Part shown: piece by piece, positions 39,958-49,486 of the stretch
Position numbering within the stretch: position 1 is the stretch's first letter
Layout of the letters: each line of letters opens with the position of its first letter
Assembly: GCA_027923505.1 (NCBI GenBank)
Contig: BROI01000021.1
Coordinates: 186,001-250,000, forward strand
Direction: 5' to 3'
Length of the DNA stretch: 64,000 nt
DNA from: Mayamaea pseudoterrestris
Lineage: Eukaryota; Bacillariophyta; Bacillariophyceae; Sellaphorales; Sellaphoraceae
Notes under the pieces: model-generated
Databases searched by the model: none
Told to the model about the DNA's origin: nothing
Seen by the model: only the letters and a program-made list of their open reading frames with translations
Made by a program: the position numbers and the translations under genes

Positions 39958-41666
39958 TTATAATTCTTGTTTGTCGTTCATTGAGCCCGAAAGGCTGCCG
40001 TCCGTCGACGTGTCATCCTTCTCCGACTCACCCGAGGAACCTACAGATGGCGTGACAAGGTTACTCTTGTTCATGTTTGATGACGCCACAAGACGTGGGA
40101 TACCAATCGAGCTCAAGATGGCGTCCGCTTCACTGCCATCTTCGTCCGCATTCGCGCGTTCGTACTCGACCATGGAAACGTTGCGCTTCATCGATGGACG
40201 GATGACAGAGTGAATAACTCCGGTATCGAACATAAGCTTGGCCGAAACAAGTTTATTGGATGTTGGACAGAAGCTGGCACGAAAGCTGCCTTTGAAGTAA
40301 CGTTCCGTCCCGACGATGTTTGCTTCCCATTCCAAAATGCCGATGGTGCCATCCATGACAAAACCATCGCGGTCACACGTGTACTTTAACACGGCACCTT
40401 GACCAAACAAGCAAAGGAAACCGGACAAGTGCGATGCGTCAGCCATGCAGTCACTTACCCCTTTGATGACTTGCTCAGTGTTAGCGCCGCTGTGTACCAT
40501 ATTTCTGTAGTGCGTGGCCGGGAGAGTGAGGGAAAAATGCTCATCTAAGATGGCAGACCATCGACTAATGCTTGCTTCATTTGTCCCACGAAGCTTGAGG
40601 AACTCCTCAATGACACGAAACCGCACTTCCTTTTGCTCGGCTTCCATGTGATCCATTCTGCGTTTCTCCTGCTCAGCTTCATCGCGCTGCGCTACAAGCT
40701 CCACAAGTGTTTTCTTCAGCTCGTCCACGTAAGCCTTTTTGCGTAGCCGCGTATTTCTAGCATGTTCGCGGTTGCGATCACGATTTTGGGAGGCTCGTTC
40801 GTCGGCCGTTAATGGTTGGCGGCGAACGTTGCGATTGGTACATTTGTTGCTGCTTGCTTGACTGCCCGTGGAAGCGAGTGATGCCGATGATGACGACGAA
40901 ATATTGGTCATCGGTGCAGCATTTGCAATGCTCGAAGACGCATAGACCCAATTGTTTCCAGTAAGCGCCTTGACATGCGCCGTGCTCGTGTCTACATTGT
41001 CGGACGCTCGCTTGTCTTTGTTAGCTTCCGTTGTACCCATCAATGCCGTTACCGCTGCTTGTGCAGTGGCCTTGAGCCCCGTCGTTCCCGGAGGATCGAC
41101 AGAGTTTTTCTTATCCATCATGTTGGAGTTTGACAAACATTGGTCGGTAGCAGCGACAGAGGCAGCCACGCCTTGCATTTGACCCACGGTGGCTGGGGAG
41201 GACGGCACCATGTGTGACTTGTTAGTTGCCTTGGACGCTGCAATGGTGCGCGACCTTTTGGGCGAGACCGATGGCGATCCCGACGCCTTGCGCTTTTTGG
41301 GTGACTTTGTTGTCAATTTGCCTTTAGGAGCATTCGAAGCGTCCGCTGCAGCAGTTGCTTCATTGAGCGAGCCATCCAAAATGGTCTTGATGTCGTTGAG
41401 AAAAACAGCGGGGCGGAAGACATCCAAACCGTCGTCTCCGACAGCCCCGGCATTGTCGTAGGGATTCAGCTGCAAGCCTGACATGTCTATTGACAAGGGT
41501 TAACAAGTGTAAGCTTTGACTGGGTAAAATCTACTCGTACAAACGTTCACACGTACACGCACTTACAGTTGCTGTCGAATATGATTTCGTCTAGCATAGG
41601 CATGAGTTCGCCATCGAACAGGCCAGTTTCGGCTTCGTTGGTTTCGTTCTGCCAGACAGGGGTCAT
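39958..41666 (-). CDS. bZIP transcription factor 2 of a tandem pair, two exons
   Basis: 542 residues from exons 41666..41567 and 41486..39958 over an 80-bp intron (GTAAGT donor, phase 1). It is a paralogue of bZIP 1 along its length: the same exon 1 style (GLFDGELMPMLDEIIFD), the VFRPAVFLNDIKTIL block matching AFRPSTSFNDLTTLL in bZIP 1, the AHVKALTGNNWV motif, and a near-identical basic region and zipper start at about 268-300. The same C-terminal domain follows (SRWSAILDEHFSLTLP, GFVMDGTIGILEWEA, GSFRASFCPTSNKL, MFDTGVI). The first intron is shared in position and phase; the last intron of bZIP 1 is absent here. The pair is a tandem duplication, both on the minus strand. Confidence 0.92.
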
Positions 41667-43006
41667 ATGAAACTAGCGTATGTGATTGCACTGATAGTTC
41701 TTGTTAAAAGTTAGTAGATGCTTCTTTGTAAGGTAGACTGCTGGATTGCTGAGAGAAAAAAGCGCTAGTGTCAAAGGTAATGGGCTGCCCTGTAAAGTCT
41801 GTTTGGATGAATGATATGATACAGTAGAGTGCTGCAACGAAAGAAAGATACATAGTGAGCAAGCGCTTGTACTCGTACAGGAGGCGCGAGGAGGCAATAC
41901 CGCTGATGGGAGCAAGCATGGCAATCTCTCTTCCGACAGAATTCACAAGGCAGGAGACTCTCCGATGGGTAACGGTGCATGGAATTCAGTGAAACACGGG
42001 CATTCATCAACATGTCGTTATATATTCGATGCTTCTCACTCTATTCTAAAGCGGTATCATCGAACAGATTCCATTCGATTCGATGCTAATCTCATCAGAA
42101 GATTCGGCCATTTCAAAGCAGCGACTGTCAATCGGTCATTTCATCGCACCGCAAGACTCACCGAATAAATAATGAATGCGAGAAGTGGATGATTAGCTGG
42201 CGAAGTGAAGGTGGAGATGTACAGATATGGTCATGGACAGCACCAACGGCAAGAGGTTTCCCCTACTGTAAGCCCATGGAGCAAGTCAAAAAGTTGCCGT
42301 CGCGTTGCAAAAAGTGAAGCGGTCGACCCCAAGTGCTCACGAGCGATCGATAATGGGCGACGACGAACCGAGCGACTGTTCGCGTGCAATTTCATCGATC
42401 GTGCGAGTAATGATGGCGTGTCGCTGGCTGACGTACCTCAAATGACTCTTGCTCAACCAATCACAGCCTGCAACGAAGGTGACGATGTTGTCGTGGACAC
42501 GTTGATGCATTTTGGCGAAACTTGGCCATGGAAACTCACAACGCTGACCATTCACATTGTGAAATTGCCTAAGCAGCGAGCATTGCATGACCACGTCTTG
42601 TGACGACTGCAATATCTTCTGACGCATGCAGAGAGGGCAATGATTGATGAACCATTTATGACTCACATGTTCATGAGAATGGCCTAGTTGATACATTTGC
42701 CCCTCTTCCAGTTGCGGCCTTGGCTTGGCGTAGCCGCTCCAGTGGCGTACCGGTACCAAGTACATATCGATCATAACAAGTGCCAAGCCATCTACGTACA
42801 ACGTTGTCTGCTACGTCAAAGATCTGTACTGTAGAGCATTTAAATATTGAACAAGTACGGTAGGGCAACATCGCAAGAAAGAGGTGCGAGCAATCCATTG
42901 CCAAAGAACAGCGTGCATGATTGTAGATTCGAAAATATACCCTTTGAGTACAATTTGTACAGACTAATACGACCGTAATAGAACGAAAATGCATATACAG
43001 CCTGTA
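41667..43006. other. 1.3-kb spacer upstream of bZIP 2
   Basis: No convincing gene. A minus-strand frame (42337-42801) has a Cys/His-rich look but no family pattern. It probably includes the bZIP 2 promoter and the 3' end of the methyltransferase transcript. Confidence 0.4.
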
Positions 43007-44107
43007 CTATTTTATGCGGGTCGCCGTCAATAGGATTGGAGCGTCGGTCCAACCAACCTTGGCATGCTGGTATACTCGCCATGTTTGCCGCGGCGGACCC
43101 GACTGCTGAACGTACTCTACAGCCTTTCGCAAAGAGTCCTTCTGTCCGCTATCGAGTTGCGACAATGACTCTATGTATTCGTTCCAATCCTGGGTATTGC
43201 TCGTCAGCAATGCCAGACATTCCAAAAAAGCGTAAGCCATTTCATGCTCCAACTGATTCGTCCGCGGGTAGGTTGTAACGCTGAGCAGTCCACCGACTCG
43301 AAGCAGTAGCGAAGCATCAATCAATGACTCCAATGTTGAAATCGGTGTGGTGATGCATTGTTCCTTGTTGTTCGACTGCGGGAGGAAGCCAAGGTTGTAG
43401 ACGACTAACGCGACGGATGATGAGTTCTGCCGAGTAATTGCTAGTGGAGCGTGCGACATTTTCATGATATGAATGCGATCTTGCTCCAGTTGCACTGGAT
43501 ATTGCAACTCTAATCGCTGTCGCGTCGTTTCGCATGCTTGCTGTTGAATATCAATGCAGTAAAGCTTGGACGCAGTACTTGTGCTTGTGATGTCGTGTAA
43601 AGGAAACAAAATGTTTGCAATCGCCAGCGAATCATTGCCATTGCCAGCCGTCGCATCAATCGCTGAATCAATTCCTGGTCTCAGAATAGTCTTCCAAAGC
43701 AAATGTGCCAATGCCGTCGTGGCAATGGTCGGATTACTATTGTAGTGTAGCGATAAGTGACGCTGCAGTTGTAGCTCCTCCTCGTAGTTTGCAACCTTCG
43801 CTTGCTTATCGTTGGTCGAGGCAGCGGCAGCTGCTTGAGTCGAATTACCGGTAGACTTGCAGGTGAGAGTGCTTCCAGCACGTGACAAAACCCTTCGTAG
43901 CAGCAAATCAATACTACCGGTTAACTTTCGTTTATCGTTGAGCCTGTGGTTGTTGCTGCCACCGCCGATTGCTCGACATGAAGGGTCATGGAGAACGTTT
44001 CGGCTTCGACGAACAAACGTCCTTTTAGATACAAAACAGCTTCGCACGGTAGTCTGTCTCGATATGAAACAAAATACTGCTAGCATGGCAATAACTTGTA
44101 TCGTCAT
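43007..44107 (-). CDS. YtqB-type SAM-dependent methyltransferase with a targeting presequence
   Basis: 366 residues. The core from about 140 matches the bacterial/plastid YtqB (rRNA methylase-like) family: SAM motif I in DATAGNGNDSLAIA, an acidic residue ending strand 2 in LYCIDIQQQA, the diagnostic NLGFLP followed by the Ile-Thr-Thr-Pro segment (CITTPISTLESL), GGLLSVTTYP, and a C-terminal PILLTATRI strand. The family is called rRNA methylase, but its substrate is not settled. The N terminus is hydrophobic (VIAMLAVFCFISR), then basic and Ser-rich (SKRTFVRRSRN). This looks like a signal plus transit peptide for a complex plastid, with CF near the likely cleavage point. The protein is divergent from the EH-domain gene. 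Confidence 0.85.
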   Translation of the reverse strand: MTIQVIAMLAVFCFISRQTTVRSCFVSKRTFVRRSRNVLHDPSCRAIGGGSNNHRLNDKRKLTGSIDLLLRRVLSRAGSTLTCKSTGNSTQAAAAASTNDKQAKVANYEEELQLQRHLSLHYNSNPTIATTALAHLLWKTILRPGIDSAIDATAGNGNDSLAIANILFPLHDITSTSTASKLYCIDIQQQACETTRQRLELQYPVQLEQDRIHIMKMSHAPLAITRQNSSSVALVVYNLGFLPQSNNKEQCITTPISTLESLIDASLLLRVGGLLSVTTYPRTNQLEHEMAYAFLECLALLTSNTQDWNEYIESLSQLDSGQKDSLRKAVEYVQQSGPPRQTWRVYQHAKVGWTDAPILLTATRIK

Positions 44108-44553
44108 GGTTCATGGTATTTCTCTCATGGTTCATGTCTATGAAGTCGAAGACAAAGATCGGGAAAACAATCGCATCGGTTCTCACCTTCGCTTGACACG
44201 TCACTATTGATAGTAGAGGTTAAAATAAGGATTTGAATCTTGTAGCTGCCGCGTGACCATGGCCGACTGATTTTCAACGGCTCTCCACTCCTCAAATCAA
44301 GCAGCAGTTGACTGTCGTCGCTGCGTGCGGGTTGCAGTATCACATTCATTCGTTCGACGAGCATGACATCCGCTCGACTCTCGTATACGCCGCAGCCGCA
44401 TGAGCAGGTACGATATGGTAATAGGGATGGATGCGTGTGGTGAACCAGTGCATGTATATAGCAACGTCCGTTTCGCTTCCGCTGCTCTTCCGAATCCGTT
44501 CTGTATTTCCTGTTAATCCTTGTCTCTCAAATCTTCTCTTGTATTTTCTAATC
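44108..44553. other. Head-to-head spacer between the methyltransferase and EH genes
   Basis: 446 bp, likely a bidirectional promoter. The EH frame is open back to an upstream ATG at 44431, but that extension is hydrophobic and not EH-like, so it is treated as leader. The segment just before the chosen start is pyrimidine-rich. Confidence 0.4.
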
Positions 44554-47361
44554 ATGTTACGGCAGGCCTACTACGAAGGCTTGTTCCAGGCGGCTGACGT
44601 TCAGCGCGGCGGAGCCATTGGAGGTCCAGACGCAGTTCGCTTCTTTTCCAGTTCCAAGCTTTCCATTGACGCTCTCAAGAGCATTTGGACCGTTGCGGAT
44701 CAGCCTCCAACCAATTCTCTGGATAGATACAAATTTGCCGTGGCGGTCAGGTTGATTCAGCTGCTTCAGAACGGACAGCGTGGACAGGGAGAATTCCTAG
44801 CGGCTCCTCCTGGGGTCACGCTCCGTCCAGTCTTTTTTGAAGGCTTTTCGGGAGTCTCTGTTCCAATGCCGACGCCTGCGGGACCTCTCATGCAGCAGAG
44901 TCACCAGCAGCAGCAGCCGCAGCAGTCGGTGCAATCCATTTCGGATCATGCTAGCGTTCATTCGCAGCAGCAGCAAATGCAACGTTCATTGACGGTACAA
45001 GATCCATACACCATGACCCCGCAGGAACAGTCTCGCTATGAAGCACTTTTTCCGCAGTATGCGAAGCCGGATGGGTTTTGCTACGGAGCCGAAGCCGTTG
45101 CGCTCTTTACAAAGTCGGGGGTGCCGCAGGATCAGCTAGCAGCCCTCTGGAATATGGTTGATTCGCCAGTGGATAATCGATTGGACAAGCTGGAGTTTGC
45201 CATGGCCATGCACTTGATTGTTTGCGTCTCGAAGAAAAACTTGCCCATGCCTCCGGCGCTGCCAACGTCTTTGAAACTTTTGAAAGGTCAGCAAGGCCAG
45301 GGCCAGGGTCAGGGTCAGCCAGCGCCGTTGCTACAGCCGCAGCAAACTCAGCAGCCTCCACAGTCTCCCATGACAAACATGAGTACGACAGCTACAACAA
45401 ACATGCAGCCGCCTCCGCTACAAGCCAATGTTTCGAACATGACCGGAGTGTCAATTGGCGGTGGCAATTCCAGTCACATATCATCACCGCAATCGATGCG
45501 TAAAAGTCTCGGTGCTCCAGGTTTAAACAATCTACCAGGACCGCCTCCATTGCAGCCGCAAGGTGGAATGTCCATTTCAGATGCCTTTGAAGGACTCGAT
45601 GCCGCTGGTGGCGCTAGTGGTGGCGGCGGTGGAGGTGGAGCGAGCGTGACAAGCTTTGGCGGTGGCGGATTGGACGAGCACTCCTACCACCAATTTTCGC
45701 AGCCGCCTGTGGCAGGTAGTTCATCGTTTGACATGGGTCCATCGGCAAGCGTTGCACGCGTTTCGTCGCCTGTCGTTAAAACTGATTCGCGTCGACCCAA
45801 GACGTCGGAACAATTGAAGCATTCCTACAATTTAGAATCAAGCAGCGAGGAACTCACCAAGCTTAAGGAGATTTTACAGAAGCTTCAGGCGGAGAATATT
45901 TCGCTCAAAGCTTCCATGGGTCACTTAAACGAAGAAGAGAAGGATATTCAGCGAGAGCTTGGTGCCGTGGTGTCTGAGATTTCCAAGCTGTCAAATGAAT
46001 TGACGACGTTGCGCGCCAAGGTGTTGGCCAGCAAATCCAAGCTTATAGAGGCGGCCGCGGAGCTTAGTGCGGCCAAGGAAAAGAAGAGGTGAGTGTATTT
46101 TCGTCTTTGCACTAAATAAATGAGCTAGTCCTTGCTCACTCCTGTTGTCTACTCACATTGACTCAGCGTCATCCAAGACTTGATTGGTGAAGCGAAGTCG
46201 ACCAAGGTGGCTATTGACGAAGCTTATGACGGTATCGAGAGAGCAACGGCGGCACTTCAAGCTCCAGCCATGACCACAGCACCGTCGTTTGATCATGACT
46301 TGTTCGGAATCGGTAGCGGCGGCGATGTAACCTTAGGCTCTGCTCCTGTTCCTGCAGCGGCGCAACGAGAGTCGTTCACTTCGCCTGTCGTCGATACTGT
46401 CGGATCGTTTGCGAGTCAAGAGTCGCAGCCTCGTCAAGTGGAGCAGCAATATTCTTACCAGAGTCATTACAGCGAGCAACTAGCACCTGAATCAACATCT
46501 GTTTACCAACAGCAATACACAATGCCATTGAACAATTTTGGCCACCAGGGAGTTGCAGACAATGGCAACTATGGCAAAGGCGGCCCGACGCATCGAAAGA
46601 ATCAGTCGACAGGGTCTTTTGGCAATATCATGGGTGGCGACGTTGGAGCGCTCCCTTCCGAAAACACTACGTTGTCATTGTACGCTGTGCCAGAAACAAA
46701 TGCCGCGGAATCGTCACCATCTATGGACGATGTTGGAGCTCTCAAGAAGAAGCTTAAAGAAGCCGAAGATGTTGCGCGAGAGGCTGAGGACTCCAGACGG
46801 GCGGTCGCGGCTGAGCTGGATGAAATTCGGCGCGTGGCTGATGAGGCGGACCAAAAAGCTCGTCAGTTTCAAGTAGACTTGGACAAGCAAGCAACGAAAA
46901 AGAAGGGGTTGCTTGGAGGGCGCGGCAAGAAGAAGGAAGCAAAAGAGGGAGAGCAACTTTCGGCTGATTCAAACCAGAAAAAAACCAAAGTATTGCAGAT
47001 TCAAGCGCAGCTGAAGGATGCTGAGGCGTTGGCTAGTGACACAAGAAAGGAGGTGGAGCGCTTGAGAAGGGAGGTGGAAGACAGCGAGGTCCAAGTTGCG
47101 TCTGCGGCATCCATGCAGCATCAACAATCTTTGTCAGCTCCAAGCTACGGTGCGCCTTTGAACGATTATGGCGGAGCATCGCCAACGACCATGAGTGCGG
47201 CGCCATCGTGGTTTCCACAAACCAACCAATCGGCGCCAGTGACAAATGGCGACGGTAGCATGGGTGGCTTCGAATCTCATGTCATGGGTGGCGGTGGTGG
47301 CTACGATATTCCTGAACCAGTTACCGGCGACGCGGACCCGTACGGGAATCCATTTGAGTAG
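44554..47361 (+). CDS. EH-domain endocytic adaptor (Eps15/Pan1-like), two exons
   Basis: 909 residues from exons 44554..46088 and 46167..47361 over a 78-bp intron that splits a Ser codon. Two EH domains: residues about 1-95 (YYEGLFQAADVQRGGAIGG, then IWTVADQPPTNSLDRYKFAV) and about 150-245 (SRYEALFPQYAKPDGFCYG, then LWNMVDSPVDNRLDKLEFAM). EH domains bind NPF peptides on endocytic proteins. A Gln/Pro/Gly-rich linker (poly-Gly near 395) leads to a coiled coil at about 430-515 and a second at about 700-755 (KKLKEAEDVAREAEDSRR), as in Eps15. The C-terminal tail is Gly/Ser/Pro-rich and contains NPFE at the very end, a possible EH ligand. It should act in clathrin-coat assembly at the plasma membrane. 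MLRQAYYEG was chosen as the start because the domain begins there. Confidence 0.9.
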
Positions 47362-47406
47362 TTTCTGTATGTATCAGTTGCTTTGATTAACGACTGCTTT
47401 TATATT

Positions 47407-48462
47407 CTACTCTTCAAGCGAATCCTGCACCATGCGCATAAAGTAGTCGTGCCATCGATAATCGTTTGTGAGCTCGGGATGGAAGGCGGTGCAAAGCAAA
47501 TTGTCTCGCCGAACTGCACAAATTACGTCTCGCGCATCCGTTGTCGACGACGCCCCAGGCAAAACAATAACAGAAGCATCACTCGGCACTCTCGACTTCC
47601 GCTCGCAAGCTTGCTTTGTGTCATCGTCTCCAACGGCAACGCTCATTTGCACGACGTTTTCTCCTGCAGCAATTTTGCGTTCCAGCTCGTTCAAAACGGA
47701 AGCAGCTTGGCGACAGGGCGTCGCGGTCACCCTTCCAAGCACGTCGACGTCTGGCCCAACACTTAAAATGGCAGGCGCTCGTATAAAGACTCCAGGAAAC
47801 GGCTTGTCATCCTTGTTGCATCCGGGTGGTACAGGCGTTGGCATTTCAAAGCTACTAATCTGAGATCCAAAATAGTTGCGGCAAACAAGTATATCCACGC
47901 CTCCAATCAAGGCTTGTCCATTTTCAATGACAGCTGACGCTCCAACGCACTTTTCAGCAAGAAGAATCATGCCGGCGCAAGTGCCCCACGTTGGTTTCGA
48001 GTGGCAAAAATCTTGAAGGCACATCCACATGGTCTTGTTCGTGTCTTTGCAACGCATGTTGGTTCCAATCAAGCTAATGGCCGTCGACTCTCCGCCCGGC
48101 AAGACTAGTCCATCGATTCCCTGCAAATCTTGCGGAGTTCGAACCTGGAATGATAATGAAAGCGATATATTGTGTGAGATGTTGGTCAATTCACTGGTTA
48201 TTTTCACGGAACAATTACAATCGGGTGCAGAAGGAGCCTCGACACGTAGGATAATCCGATCTACCGCAGGCAATCTTGCAAATCGTCATATATAGTTTCT
48301 TCTATAGAGCGCGCTAAAATATTCTTCTATGACTCGACGAAAAGCAAAGCATGCGTAAAGGAGACGTACCTGGACGGTTCGACATCCAACTTGCTCGAGA
48401 CATTTTTGATGCTCCTCAAACGCTCCTTGCAACGCCAAGACGCCAATCACAGGACCCTGCAT
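47407..48462 (-). CDS. PDX2: PdxT/SNO glutaminase subunit of pyridoxal 5'-phosphate synthase, two exons
   Basis: 276 residues. Exon 1 (48462..48370) encodes the family N terminus (GVLALQGAFEEH) and is joined to exon 2 (48144..47407) across a 225-bp intron, giving the continuous segment CRTVQVRTPQDLQGIDG. The protein hydrolyses glutamine and feeds ammonia to the Pdx1/SNZ synthase, which makes PLP de novo. Seen: oxyanion motif LPGGEST, nucleophile C87 in WGTCAG, and the catalytic His253 and Glu255 in FHPEL. It is longer than bacterial PdxT (about 190) because of inserts after the GVFIRAP block. Cytosolic by its lack of presequence. It gives the cell its own route to the cofactor of SHMT. Confidence 0.95.
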
Positions 48463-48912
48463 GACAAGATACTAGTTTCGATTTATCACTGGAAAAGTAC
48501 TGGGTGCTGCTTGACTTTTAAGCTACTGCTCTTCATCTCTCAGGGTCGGTCGGTGATTGCGGCTTTTGTTGTGGAGGATGAAAACCGTCCGTCCCTCGAG
48601 TTGAGTACCAGTACGATCCATGGTTCAACTGTTCCTTCCATACTGACAGAGAGGCTTAAGTATTTGTCACACAGACATAGGGGCACTATAACAAAGATAT
48701 ATCAATGACTAGCATTTGGAAGCTGGTTGTACTCTTGAGATGATACATAGTATTTGGCCTTGTTAAGCCCCTTCCGTGCTCTCACTGTCACTCGTCGGGG
48801 TGCCGCATGACGACCATGGCATGCTTGCCCGTCAGAGTCCACAGTCGACACAACGACACGTACAGGTATATATATTGAGGAGGCTACTGATTGGACTTGA
48901 CTAGTCAAAGTC
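48463..48912. other. Head-to-head spacer between PdxT and PIG-H
   Basis: 450 bp, probably a bidirectional promoter. Short frames show no family resemblance. Confidence 0.4.
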
Positions 48913-49479
48913 ATGCCAAGAATCTTCATTGTTCGAGAGATATCCAGGACTACCGGTAGTAATGCTAACCTGACGTCATCTCTTCGAGGTGCATTCGCCG
49001 TTTCGGTAGGCTTGCCGATCGTTTTCGGCATCACCGACAGGTTTCACATCAATACGTCGACCATTCGCCTCTTCCTTGCAACCATTACCATTTTTTCAAT
49101 GGTTTCGTTGCTACCGAGATACTTGACATGGTCTTCAACGAGAGAAGCGAGCGTTACAATCTATCCCTTCGGCATTCAACTCATCGGCGCATCCGCCAGC
49201 AAGATTCCTACGCTCCTGCTTCACGAACAAGTCAAAGACGTCATTGTCAATGAAGTCATCCTGGCGCACAAAATCATTAATGTTATCTTGTTCCGAATTA
49301 ATGATGAGAATGGGATGATTAGACTCGTACAAGCTTTTCCTGGAATGGAAATGGAGTACATTGACTGCCTTGGAATACGCAACGACATTACAGAGGCGCT
49401 CCTTCCACTAGCGACTGCTACAGACAAGAAGAACTTTCTCTATCAAACGGCAGCTTTAACAGATACCCAGCATCTCTAA
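48913..49479 (+). CDS. PIGH: PIG-H, subunit of GPI-N-acetylglucosaminyltransferase
   Basis: 188 residues. A component of the ER complex (PIG-A, -C, -H, -P, -Q, -Y) that transfers GlcNAc to phosphatidylinositol, the first step of GPI-anchor synthesis. Two hydrophobic stretches at about 25-42 and 50-68 form the membrane hairpin. The PIG-H domain follows (EASVTIYPFGIQL, then the signature VKDVIVNEVILAHKIINVI), ending with IRLVQAFPGMEMEYIDCLG. Size and order match the family. It lies 7 bp from the stop codon of the convergent CDC6-like gene, so the 3' UTRs overlap. Confidence 0.88.
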   Translation: MPRIFIVREISRTTGSNANLTSSLRGAFAVSVGLPIVFGITDRFHINTSTIRLFLATITIFSMVSLLPRYLTWSSTREASVTIYPFGIQLIGASASKIPTLLLHEQVKDVIVNEVILAHKIINVILFRINDENGMIRLVQAFPGMEMEYIDCLGIRNDITEALLPLATATDKKNFLYQTAALTDTQHL

Positions 49480-49486
49480 AGACCCA

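Noticed and set aside
42337-42801. 154-codon minus-strand frame with Cys and His residues
   Set aside because: No zinc-finger spacing or family resemblance, and composition is unlike neighbouring genes.
44431-44553. N-terminal extension of the EH-domain protein
   Set aside because: Hydrophobic and unlike any EH protein; the domain starts right at the Met at 44554, and the extension looks like 5' leader.
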